64,000 nt of DNA from Aminipila butyrica (GTDB taxonomy: Bacteria; Bacillota; Clostridia; Peptostreptococcales; Anaerovoracaceae): the NCBI RefSeq assembly GCF_010669305.1, contig NZ_CP048649.1, positions 1,736,001-1,800,000 on the forward strand, written 5' to 3'. How positions within the stretch are numbered: the first letter of the stretch is position 1; each line of letters starts with the position of its first letter. A program made the translations under genes and the position numbers. This document shows, piece by piece, positions 1 through 9,369 of this stretch. The notes under the pieces are model-generated. The model was not told the DNA's origin. It made no database searches and worked only from the letters and a program-made list of their open reading frames with translations.

Positions 1-2
1 TA

Positions 3-3000
3 GCGTTTCTTTTAATTATGACCCTGATTTTTTCGGGGTCTTTTCTTTATCCTGGTGAAGCTTATGCTCAGGTAGTAGAGAAGCTGGTCACCAAGTATCA
101 CCTGGACATCGGTGTGCAGCAAATCTGGGGAACAGAGGATAAATACGGAACTATTATCTGGGATGATGATGTAGGCCCTGGAGGCAGTATGTATGTATCA
201 ACCAGCATACCCCTTCCCAAAGAGGTATATAACGTGAAAGCTTATCAATATAGTTCCAAAAAGTTCGATTGGAATGACTCGGAACATTATACCAGCAATA
301 TGACAAGCATAGCGTATTATGAAGATAATTATGAAGATTATGCAGCTAGCTCAATTACTGTGTATAGTGCTGTGCCAAGCGGTAAAACCGTCAACTTTTC
401 ATATAATGCCAGTATGAGCAGTAAGCGCCAATATGACTTAACTCAAAAATTAAATGATATACAAATCAATGAAGTCTTCCAGCTGATGGCCGGTCCCTAT
501 TCCAAGAACCCGGAAGAGGATGTTAAAAAGGGCTTTCCGGACCTATATAAAAAGCTAAATGTTGGAAGAAATGGTGTCGATAAAAAAGTCCATGCCTACA
601 TGTTTTTCACTCCTGTCATTCTTCAGTATGACGTAAAGGAGATGGTAGAGATTCCCGACCCAGACCCAGAGAGCCTTATTGCAGACCTGGAGGCACCAAA
701 AGAGGCTAAAAAGGGGGAGGACTTTAAGGTGCTGGATGCCTGTAGAGTAGGGGAAAAAACGAAGCTTGCTTATGCAGAGCTTTATCGGAAGGTGGATGAT
801 GGACCAAAGGAACTGATTGCAACCTGGGAGGGGACGGGCGGAGTCGGCAAAAATACGGGTCAAAGCATCAGTCAATTCTTTTTAAACGAATGCACAGTAG
901 TTTATGAAATAAAAGGGGTGACGATAAGCGGATTATCCGACACAGCTAGTATTACCGTAAACGTCATAGACGGAAGGCAAATCGGCGCAAAGGCCGTATT
1001 GGAGCTCGACCCATATACCTATGAAGGCCACCCGGCCGATGCGGAGGACTGGTCGGAGTTTACGGTGGATGGGGACCGATATTCCGCCAAACGGGCCTAT
1101 GAAGAAAAGCTTGCTTCCAATAAATTTAAAACGGAGGGGGGAAGCATCAAAAAGGATGGTTATGATGCCATTGTAACCTATCCGAAAAAAGGCTTTTATC
1201 CGGTTAACCTGGAAGTCACCATAAAGTCTACCAGAGAGAAGCTGACCGATACAAAAAATATCGAAGTAAGAAAGACCCCTTATGTTATGGACAATCTGGG
1301 GGGCTTTCAGAAACAGAACCGGAAACAGATTCTGACCTTCAACATTGCCACCTACCCGGACAAGCCTATCACCGATTACGACATCACCATTAAGGATTTA
1401 AAGAGCAATGAAGTCATTAGTCTAACTAAAGATGCTCCCCAGGAAAATGGCGCATGTATAAAGACCCGGCAGGTAGACAGTGAGGTGCAAAACACATACT
1501 GGACGAAGCTCACCGTAGAGTTCTTGACTAAGTACCCCCGCTACAGCCTGACAGGAGAGGAAAGCAGAAGATTTTCCTATAGAATCAAGGTAACAGACAG
1601 CAAGGGAGACACCGACGAAGCATATAAGGAATTTGATGTGGCTCCGGACAAGCCGCCTTTTCCGGCAATAAATATGCAAACCGTCTTTTTAAGAGCCCAA
1701 GGGACGAATACTGCTGAGCTGAAAGCAGAAGATGCGAGTCAAAGTGACGGGGACCAGCTCCTTAGAACGTGGAGTCTCTTAAATTACAGTCCCTTGGACC
1801 AGAAGAAAATAGGAGACTTCACAAAGGCGACCCAGGCCGAAGGCTATGAGAACCTAGCCTTTGGCACCAATCAAGCCATCGGCTGGAAAAAGGACGGGGT
1901 AGGCAAGACAGCCATCAAGCTTCACGTTAAAGACATCTGGATTGAGCCTACACTGGAGGAATACATTACCCCGGCGGATTATCTGGAAGGGGAAATCACC
2001 GCAGACACCGAGGTCATCAATATTGCTCCCCAGGTGAGCATCGAACCCCTTGAGACATTAAAGGCCAATATCGCTATCCTGGTAAAGAAGAATCAATACA
2101 GCAAGTTTAAAAATGCCGGCAATGAACTGAATGCAGCCCTGCTGGAAAAAGGGCTGGATGGACAAGTGAGCTTGATTCCTGTGGCGGAAACCTCTGAGGA
2201 AACAGGTGTCACAAGTAGGCTCAGTATCCCCAATGCAGATGGCACGGGCGGGGTAAGGATTGCAGACAGTAAATACATTTACTTTATTGCACCGGTGATT
2301 TTGGGAGACGGCACAGCAAACGGTGGAAAGATTCAGGCAGTAGATGAAGACGGAAAGACTGCCTGGAGTTACCTTTTACCGGAGAAGTCGACGTACTATC
2401 ATAAACTCTATATCGATCAGAAAGAGAAGTATCTGGTTTACTCCTACGGATACGATAGCACCGCCGATTCGTCGGGGAAATACACCCTGCTCTTTGACAG
2501 TCAAACCGGAGCACTGCTGGCTACGCTGCCAGAGGTTTCTTTCAGCAGCGGAAGCAAGGTGTTCTTAAGCGGAGATGGAAATCAGCTGTACATTGCCGAT
2601 GAAAAAGGCATCCAGCGGCTGGCCTTTAAAACCGGCAAACTCACTAGAATCCTAAAGGAAGAGCTCTATGAACCCCGAATTGAAAAAGGAAAACTCGGCT
2701 TTATTGGCAAAATGGCCGATGCTAAGTATTACATTGGCCGCTTGGATTTAACTTCTGAGGAACTGGACAAGACCGCTCTGCCCATGCTGGACTATAAGAA
2801 TCCCCTAAACCTAGACGGGATGTCCTCGTTAAAACCCGTAGACTGGGATGGGGAAGGAAGGGTTTTGGTGGTGCGCAGGTTTGATGAGTACTCTGATGGG
2901 GCCAATGGCGGGGAAGTGTGGATTTTAAACAGCAAAACCCAAAGTCAGACGCATGTGCATAGAGGTGTAGGCGATGATAAGGGCTGGAACGCTTTCCTGA

Positions 3001-6000
3001 TCAAGGATAAAGACGGTATTGCAGACTATTTTGGTATATCCTATGGGCATAAGGGGACCTCCAAGTTTTACAATGACGTGGAGCTGTATAAAAGCGATGT
3101 AGAAAAAGCTTCAGAAAGCCCGCTTGTTGCCAGCTGGGATTCGGGCAAGGTCGGTACAACCAAACTAGCTAACAGGGGCTATTATGACCGGGACCAAGGG
3201 CTGATTTATGCAGTTGGCGTGGAGTATTACGGACGGGTGTGGGTATACAACCTGAATACCGGTAAATGGGAGGTAGAATCAGGTTCCCTGGGGAACCTGG
3301 GGCTGGAGGACCTTTCCAACTCCATCACCAGCAATTTAGAGGTCTTTGATGGGAGGCTGGTGAACATGTATTACGGTCAGGACCTCAGTTCAGCACCGAT
3401 GTACCTCTTTACACAGTCCAAGCTGCCCATTACAGCAGAGCAGTCAGCCTATAACGGTCTGGCAAAGCAAGGAGAATTTGAGAGCCGGGCAGAGAATTAT
3501 GTGGTAAACCTAGCCTTTGAAGAGCCTATGGAAAAGGTACGGCGCTATGCACAGCAGCAGGGAGCCGCTTTGCTGGATATGGACCTGGGGGGAAAGATAG
3601 CCGACATAGCCGAGCAAATTGCAGAGCTGGGAAAACAAGCAAAATACCGACTTCATTTAATCGGGGGCGGCAGTGGTAATACAGCCAGTGCATGGAAGGA
3701 TTTTGTGCTGGAGGGAAATACCCAGTATGAATACAGCTACGATATGCAGGTGGTATCCGGCAGTGCTGTAGACGTATTTCAGGCGGAGAAAAATCCGGCC
3801 GAGACAGTAAATGGGACCCCTGTGTACAAGGAAATCGTCTATCAGGCAGACTTGACAAACGGAGAAAGCAGCTATATAACAGATGGCTTTGTGACCTATG
3901 AAAAAGGCGTTTGGTTTAACCGAAGCAAGTATGGGGAGAATGGATATGGCGGCGGACAGACTTCCAAAAGCGGAAACACCGGAGGCCCTAGTCTTTCCTT
4001 TACGATGGAAAAGGATGGCTATCTTCAGCTGGATATGGCCAATGACTGCTATGGTTACAATTCCTATTCTAGATCTGTTTGGGTGGATGGACTGCTTGCA
4101 GCCCAGCAGACTGGGGATACTCAGGACTACGGAAAGCAGAAGACCACCTTTTTCATCTTTTTAACGGCGGGAAAGCATAAGGTAGAAAGCACCGCGGAAG
4201 ATAACGATGTCCACAATGTGATGAAGGCCATTGAGATTGGGTATTTCTCCAGTGAGGATAATACCATGTCAAAAGAAGTCTTGACTAGCTCCCCCGGAGA
4301 TACTATACAGCGGGTGACGGGGCAGTTCACCTCGCCAAAGGTCGTGACTTATTCTCAGCAGGAGTCTGCCAGTCTAAGGGTTATCAATCTATGGGATTTA
4401 CAAAACGCTGGGAATGTAAGCTTAAGAGACTGCGGTAATGGCTGGGTAAGTATTTCAGGAGATGGTCAGTCGGTTACCACCGGCTGTAATCATTACAGCA
4501 GCAGTGCGCCGGTTATCTGCTATATCGATATCACGGCACCGGCAGATAAGATGCTATGGATCAGTTATAACCAAGAGGTTAAGCTTTTAGGACCGTCTGA
4601 GAAGTTTAGTGCCAAATATTCGGTAAAGGGCGGTCTTAGTTACACCCATATTAAGGACTTTAAAGCGGTGGAAATTCCCCTAGGCACGTTGGATATATCG
4701 GCTGCCAGCCCTGTTTCCCTCAGCGAGAAAAGTCCTTGTATCAAATACACCATCAAGAATGAGGACAGCAATCTCTTTTACAAGATGTCCCTCAGCGGCA
4801 GCACAGCCCTTTTGAGCAAATGCCAGACCAGATACGCACCGGATATATCGGCCAGGCTGTCCTTTACGGCACCGGCAAGCAGCAGTCTGGGAAGTATCCT
4901 CCTATCGGATTTTACTTTGAAGTCCGTATACAGCAAGCTGAATGCCAAGGGGACCGTGTATGAAAACCGGTTTAATCATGAAGACAGCCTGGAAGGCTGG
5001 CAGACGTCGGTGAAGGGAAGCGGCAGAGCAGAAATGGCTTTGGCAGAGCCAGGGAAGAAAGAGGAAGATGCTCCCTTGGTGTACAAGAAAGGACAATTAG
5101 TCAAGTACAACATCTATTATTCAGATTATGAGGCAGACCTCAGCAAGAGCGGCTATTGGCTGTATGCGCACACCCCATACAACGACGGAGAGCACCCGGA
5201 GGCAGCAATCCTTTATGATGAAGACGGAAACATCAAGTCCATCTGCGGACAGGCCGTTACTCCAGGGGCTGTCACCATTGATGATGCACTGTCCATCGCC
5301 AAGAGAAAGGGCCTTAAAATCCTGGAGGCCCCCATTGACCGCTTTTATGTGGACGGTAAATATACCGTTTACCATTGGGAATATGATGACACCTCCAGGG
5401 GGCTGGTTTCCGGCGGCTACCCTGCGTATGACAAAGAGTCCAACACAGCAGATTTGACTTTCTACGTAGAGGGGAGGGCCACTGCGCCCTGGATTACCGG
5501 CATCAGCACCAGCCCGGCCAAGGTGACAGAAAACAACTACTTCAGTATCAATATTGGCATAGATGACTTGGAGAAGGACGTGCTGAGCCTGACTACAGAG
5601 GTGTATAAGGATAAGAAGTTGATATACACCCATAGAAAGAAGAATATATTACCCCTAGATGATAAAGGCCGGGAAGTCGAATTTGGCGGATACGAATATT
5701 ACGGGCAAGTCTATACCAACGATCCCAATACCGGGCAGGCTAAATATTTTAATGCCTACAGATATGTGGATCAATTTATGGCCAAAACAGGAGAAGTTGT
5801 CAGAGGGTATAACGAAACAACTAGAAAAATTGAAAGTATTGCTGTTTCTGAAAAAGGGGACCCCATAAAATATCCAGTTATCAATACGGGAGCCTTGCCG
5901 GATAAGGCCCTGGCAGGGACCTATGAAGTGGTTTGCACCGTCCGAGATCAAACGGGAGCGGGACTGGGCACCTACAAATTTATTGTCGTATCGGAAGGCA

Positions 6001-6461
6001 AGATCATTGGCGAGGTGTATCATACGGAGCAGTGGGATATTAATAGGAAAAAATATAACCTGGGCCGCTTCAAGGAGGAGATTAACCGGAGCATTGCCTA
6101 TAGCGACTACTTAAAGCTGAAAGAGCCGAGAACACGAGGCACTAATGTATTTTGGAGCGGGGAAAAGTTCATGCTTCAGGCAGCTGTAGCCGGCAGCCCT
6201 ACCAAGGTCACCTGCGCCATCAATGGCACATCTTATAGTACAGCCATGAAGAATAGTGGGAAGAAAAATGCAGCCGGTGAAACTATTTATACCGGCAGCT
6301 TGTGGGACAAGGCGATGATTAGCAAATGGGGACGGAAGGAGCCGGTAGAGCTGACCTTTACCTTTACAGCTAGCTACAGCGGAGGCATCACAAAGAGGCA
6401 TGAAGTGAATGTCATCGTGGACAACATGGATGATTACTGGAAACTCCATCGGGTGTTTTAA
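3..6461 (+). CDS. Giant secreted beta-rich surface protein, 5' end outside the window
   Basis: The frame is open to the window edge. The first in-frame codons read AFLLI followed by an internal Met at base 18, then a hydrophobic stretch ending in GEAYAQ, so this is the tail of a signal peptide whose true start lies upstream. About 2,150 residues are visible. Residues about 220-560 look like Ig/PKD-type beta domains; about 690-1195 contain repeated short strands with Gly/Asp turns (for example DGDGNQLYIAD) that resemble a beta-propeller; about 1275-1415 resemble a carbohydrate-binding jelly roll. The C terminus (DDYWKLHRVF) has no LPXTG motif or membrane anchor, so it is probably released or held non-covalently. 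I do not recognise the family and assign no function. There is no clear terminator after it; the next gene has its own promoter. Confidence 0.8.
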   Translation, partial: AFLLIMTLIFSGSFLYPGEAYAQVVEKLVTKYHLDIGVQQIWGTEDKYGTIIWDDDVGPGGSMYVSTSIPLPKEVYNVKAYQYSSKKFDWNDSEHYTSNMTSIAYYEDNYEDYAASSITVYSAVPSGKTVNFSYNASMSSKRQYDLTQKLNDIQINEVFQLMAGPYSKNPEEDVKKGFPDLYKKLNVGRNGVDKKVHAYMFFTPVILQYDVKEMVEIPDPDPESLIADLEAPKEAKKGEDFKVLDACRVGEKTKLAYAELYRKVDDGPKELIATWEGTGGVGKNTGQSISQFFLNECTVVYEIKGVTISGLSDTASITVNVIDGRQIGAKAVLELDPYTYEGHPADAEDWSEFTVDGDRYSAKRAYEEKLASNKFKTEGGSIKKDGYDAIVTYPKKGFYPVNLEVTIKSTREKLTDTKNIEVRKTPYVMDNLGGFQKQNRKQILTFNIATYPDKPITDYDITIKDLKSNEVISLTKDAPQENGACIKTRQVDSEVQNTYWTKLTVEFLTKYPRYSLTGEESRRFSYRIKVTDSKGDTDEAYKEFDVAPDKPPFPAINMQTVFLRAQGTNTAELKAEDASQSDGDQLLRTWSLLNYSPLDQKKIGDFTKATQAEGYENLAFGTNQAIGWKKDGVGKTAIKLHVKDIWIEPTLEEYITPADYLEGEITADTEVINIAPQVSIEPLETLKANIAILVKKNQYSKFKNAGNELNAALLEKGLDGQVSLIPVAETSEETGVTSRLSIPNADGTGGVRIADSKYIYFIAPVILGDGTANGGKIQAVDEDGKTAWSYLLPEKSTYYHKLYIDQKEKYLVYSYGYDSTADSSGKYTLLFDSQTGALLATLPEVSFSSGSKVFLSGDGNQLYIADEKGIQRLAFKTGKLTRILKEELYEPRIEKGKLGFIGKMADAKYYIGRLDLTSEELDKTALPMLDYKNPLNLDGMSSLKPVDWDGEGRVLVVRRFDEYSDGANGGEVWILNSKTQSQTHVHRGVGDDKGWNAFLIKDKDGIADYFGISYGHKGTSKFYNDVELYKSDVEKASESPLVASWDSGKVGTTKLANRGYYDRDQGLIYAVGVEYYGRVWVYNLNTGKWEVESGSLGNLGLEDLSNSITSNLEVFDGRLVNMYYGQDLSSAPMYLFTQSKLPITAEQSAYNGLAKQGEFESRAENYVVNLAFEEPMEKVRRYAQQQGAALLDMDLGGKIADIAEQIAELGKQAKYRLHLIGGGSGNTASAWKDFVLEGNTQYEYSYDMQVVSGSAVDVFQAEKNPAETVNGTPVYKEIVYQADLTNGESSYITDGFVTYEKGVWFNRSKYGENGYGGGQTSKSGNTGGPSLSFTMEKDGYLQLDMANDCYGYNSYSRSVWVDGLLAAQQTGDTQDYGKQKTTFFIFLTAGKHKVESTAEDNDVHNVMKAIEIGYFSSEDNTMSKEVLTSSPGDTIQRVTGQFTSPKVVTYSQQESASLRVINLWDLQNAGNVSLRDCGNGWVSISGDGQSVTTGCNHYSSSAPVICYIDITAPADKMLWISYNQEVKLLGPSEKFSAKYSVKGGLSYTHIKDFKAVEIPLGTLDISAASPVSLSEKSPCIKYTIKNEDSNLFYKMSLSGSTALLSKCQTRYAPDISARLSFTAPASSSLGSILLSDFTLKSVYSKLNAKGTVYENRFNHEDSLEGWQTSVKGSGRAEMALAEPGKKEEDAPLVYKKGQLVKYNIYYSDYEADLSKSGYWLYAHTPYNDGEHPEAAILYDEDGNIKSICGQAVTPGAVTIDDALSIAKRKGLKILEAPIDRFYVDGKYTVYHWEYDDTSRGLVSGGYPAYDKESNTADLTFYVEGRATAPWITGISTSPAKVTENNYFSINIGIDDLEKDVLSLTTEVYKDKKLIYTHRKKNILPLDDKGREVEFGGYEYYGQVYTNDPNTGQAKYFNAYRYVDQFMAKTGEVVRGYNETTRKIESIAVSEKGDPIKYPVINTGALPDKALAGTYEVVCTVRDQTGAGLGTYKFIVVSEGKIIGEVYHTEQWDINRKKYNLGRFKEEINRSIAYSDYLKLKEPRTRGTNVFWSGEKFMLQAAVAGSPTKVTCAINGTSYSTAMKNSGKKNAAGETIYTGSLWDKAMISKWGRKEPVELTFTFTASYSGGITKRHEVNVIVDNMDDYWKLHRVF

Positions 6462-6492
6462 GGAAACAAGTTCAGACATGTTAAAACAAGTA

Positions 6493-6522
6493 TTGCTAAA
6501 AAAAGAAATTCTATTATATAAT
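6493..6522 (+). promoter_or_regulatory. Sigma-A-type promoter of the STAS/NHLM export cluster
   Basis: TTGCTA at 6493-6498, an 18-base spacer and a perfect TATAAT at 6517-6522. It lies between the giant protein and the STAS gene and would drive the five tightly spaced genes 6579-13751. Confidence 0.6.
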
Positions 6523-6578
6523 GAAAGTAAAACAATTTAGAAGACGACCTATCCCCAAAGAATGAAGGAGAAATAAAT

Positions 6579-6878
6579 ATGCAACTGTCGAAGAAAATAG
6601 AAGACAACCGGTTAACCGTATTAATTGAAGGACGCATTGACACAACAACGGCACCTCAGTTGGAAGGCGAATTAAGACAGATAGTGACCGATGAGGTCAT
6701 CGACCTGATTTTTGATTTTTCAAAAGTAGAATATATGTCATCGGCAGGCATTCGAGTTATTATGTCGGCGGAAAAAATCATGAGACGGCAAGGAGCTATG
6801 ACATTGATACATGTTAATGAGGATATTATGGAGATTCTTGAAATGACAGGGTTAATAGATATTTTGACCGTTCAATAG
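6579..6878 (+). CDS. STAS-domain anti-sigma-factor-antagonist-like protein
   Basis: A 99-residue stand-alone STAS protein of the SpoIIAA/RsbV type. In the known family such proteins bind an RsbW-like kinase; phosphorylation of a conserved Ser breaks the interaction and a PP2C phosphatase restores it. The expected site is visible in FDFSKVEYMSSAGIRV (Ser54 or Ser55), at the start of the helix that carries the phosphorylation site in SpoIIAA. A good ribosome site (AAGGAG) precedes the ATG. The next gene, 20 bases downstream, encodes both a PP2C phosphatase and a kinase-like ATPase domain, so the pair forms a partner-switching module by inference. No sigma factor lies nearby, so the output is unknown. 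Confidence 0.9.
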   Translation: MQLSKKIEDNRLTVLIEGRIDTTTAPQLEGELRQIVTDEVIDLIFDFSKVEYMSSAGIRVIMSAEKIMRRQGAMTLIHVNEDIMEILEMTGLIDILTVQ

Positions 6879-6898
6879 AAAAAGCAGAGGTGTAGAGG

Positions 6899-8848
6899 AT
6901 GATAGTAGACATATTAGATTGGGCTAGGATTGCTCGTGATGCTTCCGAATTAGTTTTGGTCAGCTGTTTTTGCATATCAATTTTGGAGATTACCTTAGGT
7001 GGGAAGGCAGATAAGAAAAGACGCTTTTTAAAATGGTGTATCGTAATAGGTGTTATGCAATTTGCGTTGTTCTTTTCTACAATGGGCATGAATGCTCTGG
7101 ATTTACATATTGCCACAACCATGCCCGAATTCTGGATGACTACTTCTGCTTCACGATTAATGATGACGGCTGTCTATGTCCTTTTTAATTCGATTACCAT
7201 GCTTTTGCCTACTATTTTATCCTTTTGGGGAGGGGTATGGATTTACCCTCAGCAAAAATCGGCAAAAATTTTTACTGCTGTTTTAGCCGGGCTGGTTGCT
7301 GCGATTATTTCCTCGTATATCAGCCAGTTGATTCTGTTGCCTTTCTATAGAGATAACGGTGAGAGCAACATGAAAGATTATCCTGAACTTTGGGTTTCCT
7401 GTCTAATTTTTTCTTTATGTATGCTTTGCGCCTTTATGGTGTATCGACGGGTATGCTGCCATCGATTAAAAAGAATGATAGAAAGCGCTGATGGCAGAAT
7501 CGACAGTTTTATAAGAATACCTGTGTGTTCGAGTATTCTTTTTGCCCTTTTGATTTCTACTCTAAGCACCTTTGGCATAGGTCCGGCTTCGATCAATTGG
7601 ATGGACACCACGATTTATGTAGTGGTATTTGCTTGTCTGATTTCGGCGTATATGTTGATGTACTGGTCTATCTTTCGAGGTATGACACTTTCGGCGCAAG
7701 CGGCCAAAAGCAAGGCAGAGCTGGACGTGGCAAAGAATATTCAAGTATCAGTCCTGCCCCGTACGTTTCCGGCCTTTCCAGAGAGAACGGAATTTAATGT
7801 TTATGCTCTGATGGAGCCGGCCAAGGAAGTGGGCGGAGATTTCTATGATTTCTTTTTTGTGGATGAAAACCATCTGGCTATTGTTATAGCCGATGTGTCC
7901 GGCAAGGGAGTTCCTGCTGCGCTTTTTATGATGACCGCGCGAACCCTTCTTAAAAATCTGGCCCTGACCGGTAAACAACCAGAAGACGTACTATTCGAGG
8001 CCAACAATCATCTTTGTGAGAATAATGAAGCGGAAATGTTTGTAACCGCTTGGATTGGCATATTACAAATTGATAGCGGCAGACTTTGTTTTGCTAATGC
8101 CGGACACAACCCGCCTTTGTTGAAAACAGCAGGACAAGCTTGTACATACCTGGATTATAAGACCTATAAACGAAGCATCATGCTGGGCATGAGAGAAAAT
8201 ATTGTTTATTATCAAAATGAAATTTTTATGAAAAGGGGAGAAATCCTCTTTCTTTATACAGATGGTGTGACAGAAGCTTGCAATAAGGATTCTAAATTGT
8301 TTGGAGAAGAACGATTAAAATCTTATATCCAGACGACAGATAGCAACAGTCTGGAAAATATTTTACATCGTCTTCAAGAGGAGTTAGAGCTGTTCATGGT
8401 GGGAACAGAGCAGTCGGATGACATTACTATGCTGGCCCTTCGCATGGATGTCCTGCCTGATATGTTAGAGGTAAAGGCGTCTGCTAATCAAATAGCAGAA
8501 GTATCTGACTTTATCGAGCAAATTCTTGAAAAAAATGCTTGCCCCACTGGGGTTCTTCGCCGAGTTTTAGTGGCTGTAGATGAAATTTTTTCTAATATTG
8601 TGCAGTACAGCGGTGCAGATTCAGCAGTCATTCGTTGTCTGGTCAATGAAGAAGAAGTTTGTATTTCTTTTGAAGATAACGGAAAAGCTTATAATCCATT
8701 GGATGCCGAAGAACCGGATATTACAGCCCCAGCCGAAGAACGAAAAATAGGTGGATTGGGTATTTTGATTGTCAAGAAGAGTATGGATACCGTAGAATAT
8801 AGCTATTCTGAAGGGAAAAACAGGCTGACCGTTAAGAAAAAAAGATAA
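6899..8848 (+). CDS. Membrane SpoIIE-type PP2C phosphatase fused to an RsbW-like HATPase domain
   Basis: 649 residues. The first ~260 contain about seven hydrophobic segments (near 16-34, 44-63, 80-110, 121-145, 158-177, 205-225, 236-256). A SpoIIE/RsbU-type PP2C domain follows, with metal-site motifs EVGGDFYDFF, IADVSGKGVPAALFM, LYTDGVTEA and EQSDDITML. The last ~125 residues form an HATPase_c_2 domain with VDEIFSNIVQYSG (N box) and EDNGKAYNPLD and GGLGILIVK (G boxes). Family knowledge says the phosphatase dephosphorylates a STAS partner while the ATPase domain phosphorylates or sequesters it, so one polypeptide may carry both opposing activities. The STAS partner is immediately upstream, and peptide-export genes follow after 28 bases. 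The membrane part suggests an external or envelope signal; its ligand is unknown. Confidence 0.9.
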   Translation: MIVDILDWARIARDASELVLVSCFCISILEITLGGKADKKRRFLKWCIVIGVMQFALFFSTMGMNALDLHIATTMPEFWMTTSASRLMMTAVYVLFNSITMLLPTILSFWGGVWIYPQQKSAKIFTAVLAGLVAAIISSYISQLILLPFYRDNGESNMKDYPELWVSCLIFSLCMLCAFMVYRRVCCHRLKRMIESADGRIDSFIRIPVCSSILFALLISTLSTFGIGPASINWMDTTIYVVVFACLISAYMLMYWSIFRGMTLSAQAAKSKAELDVAKNIQVSVLPRTFPAFPERTEFNVYALMEPAKEVGGDFYDFFFVDENHLAIVIADVSGKGVPAALFMMTARTLLKNLALTGKQPEDVLFEANNHLCENNEAEMFVTAWIGILQIDSGRLCFANAGHNPPLLKTAGQACTYLDYKTYKRSIMLGMRENIVYYQNEIFMKRGEILFLYTDGVTEACNKDSKLFGEERLKSYIQTTDSNSLENILHRLQEELELFMVGTEQSDDITMLALRMDVLPDMLEVKASANQIAEVSDFIEQILEKNACPTGVLRRVLVAVDEIFSNIVQYSGADSAVIRCLVNEEEVCISFEDNGKAYNPLDAEEPDITAPAEERKIGGLGILIVKKSMDTVEYSYSEGKNRLTVKKKR

Positions 8849-8876
8849 GTTGCAGGATGGATAAGGAGAAAAATAA

Positions 8877-9359
8877 ATGTCTAAGCCAATTTTCAGAGAA
8901 AAAAGTCTGAAAAACATATCTTCACCCGACGAATTTAATCAATATATTAGAATCGCAGCACCCAGAACTTGGTTGATTTTGTGTTTTATTTTGATCATGC
9001 TGACGGCTGTTATCGTTTGGCTTTTTTTAGGAAAGCTCCCGACTACCATTACATCTATGGGATATGCAGAGAGCGGGCAGGTTGTCTGCTATCTTTCCCC
9101 CACACAGGCAGATGAATTGACCGAAAATGTGTCGGTTTTAATTGACGGAATAGAAGGTTGTTTGATTTCTGTTTCTGAAATGCCTCTTTCACAAAAAGAA
9201 GTGTCTCAGAAGTATAACTCGGATTATATAACTGATAGATTGGCAGTAGCAGACTGGAATGTAGAAGTTCAACTTTCTTCAAAAAATATGGAAGATGGGC
9301 TTCATGAAGTGTCACTCACAACAGAAACAGTCCAACCTATTTCTTTTTTGCTGAATTGA
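8877..9359 (+). CDS. Short NHLM-type secretion (HlyD-like) membrane protein
   Basis: 160 residues with one strong transmembrane helix at about 33-55 (WLILCFILIMLTAVIVWLFL) and an outside C-terminal domain of about 100 residues. The N-terminal pattern FREKSLKNISSPDEFNQYIRI resembles the start of NHLM bacteriocin-system secretion proteins (TIGR03794-like), and the position just before the two NHLM ABC genes agrees. It is far shorter than ordinary HlyD-type membrane fusion proteins and lacks the long coiled coil and most of the lipoyl/beta-barrel region. In a Gram-positive cell with no outer membrane a reduced adaptor makes sense, but that is inference. The ribosome site GGAGAAA lies 5 bases before the ATG. 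Confidence 0.7.
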   Translation: MSKPIFREKSLKNISSPDEFNQYIRIAAPRTWLILCFILIMLTAVIVWLFLGKLPTTITSMGYAESGQVVCYLSPTQADELTENVSVLIDGIEGCLISVSEMPLSQKEVSQKYNSDYITDRLAVADWNVEVQLSSKNMEDGLHEVSLTTETVQPISFLLN

Positions 9360-9369
9360 AGGAGTATAT

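Noticed and set aside
5121..5633. Minus-strand frame of 170 codons inside the giant protein gene
   Set aside because: Shadow frame with no ribosome site and no recognisable domain.
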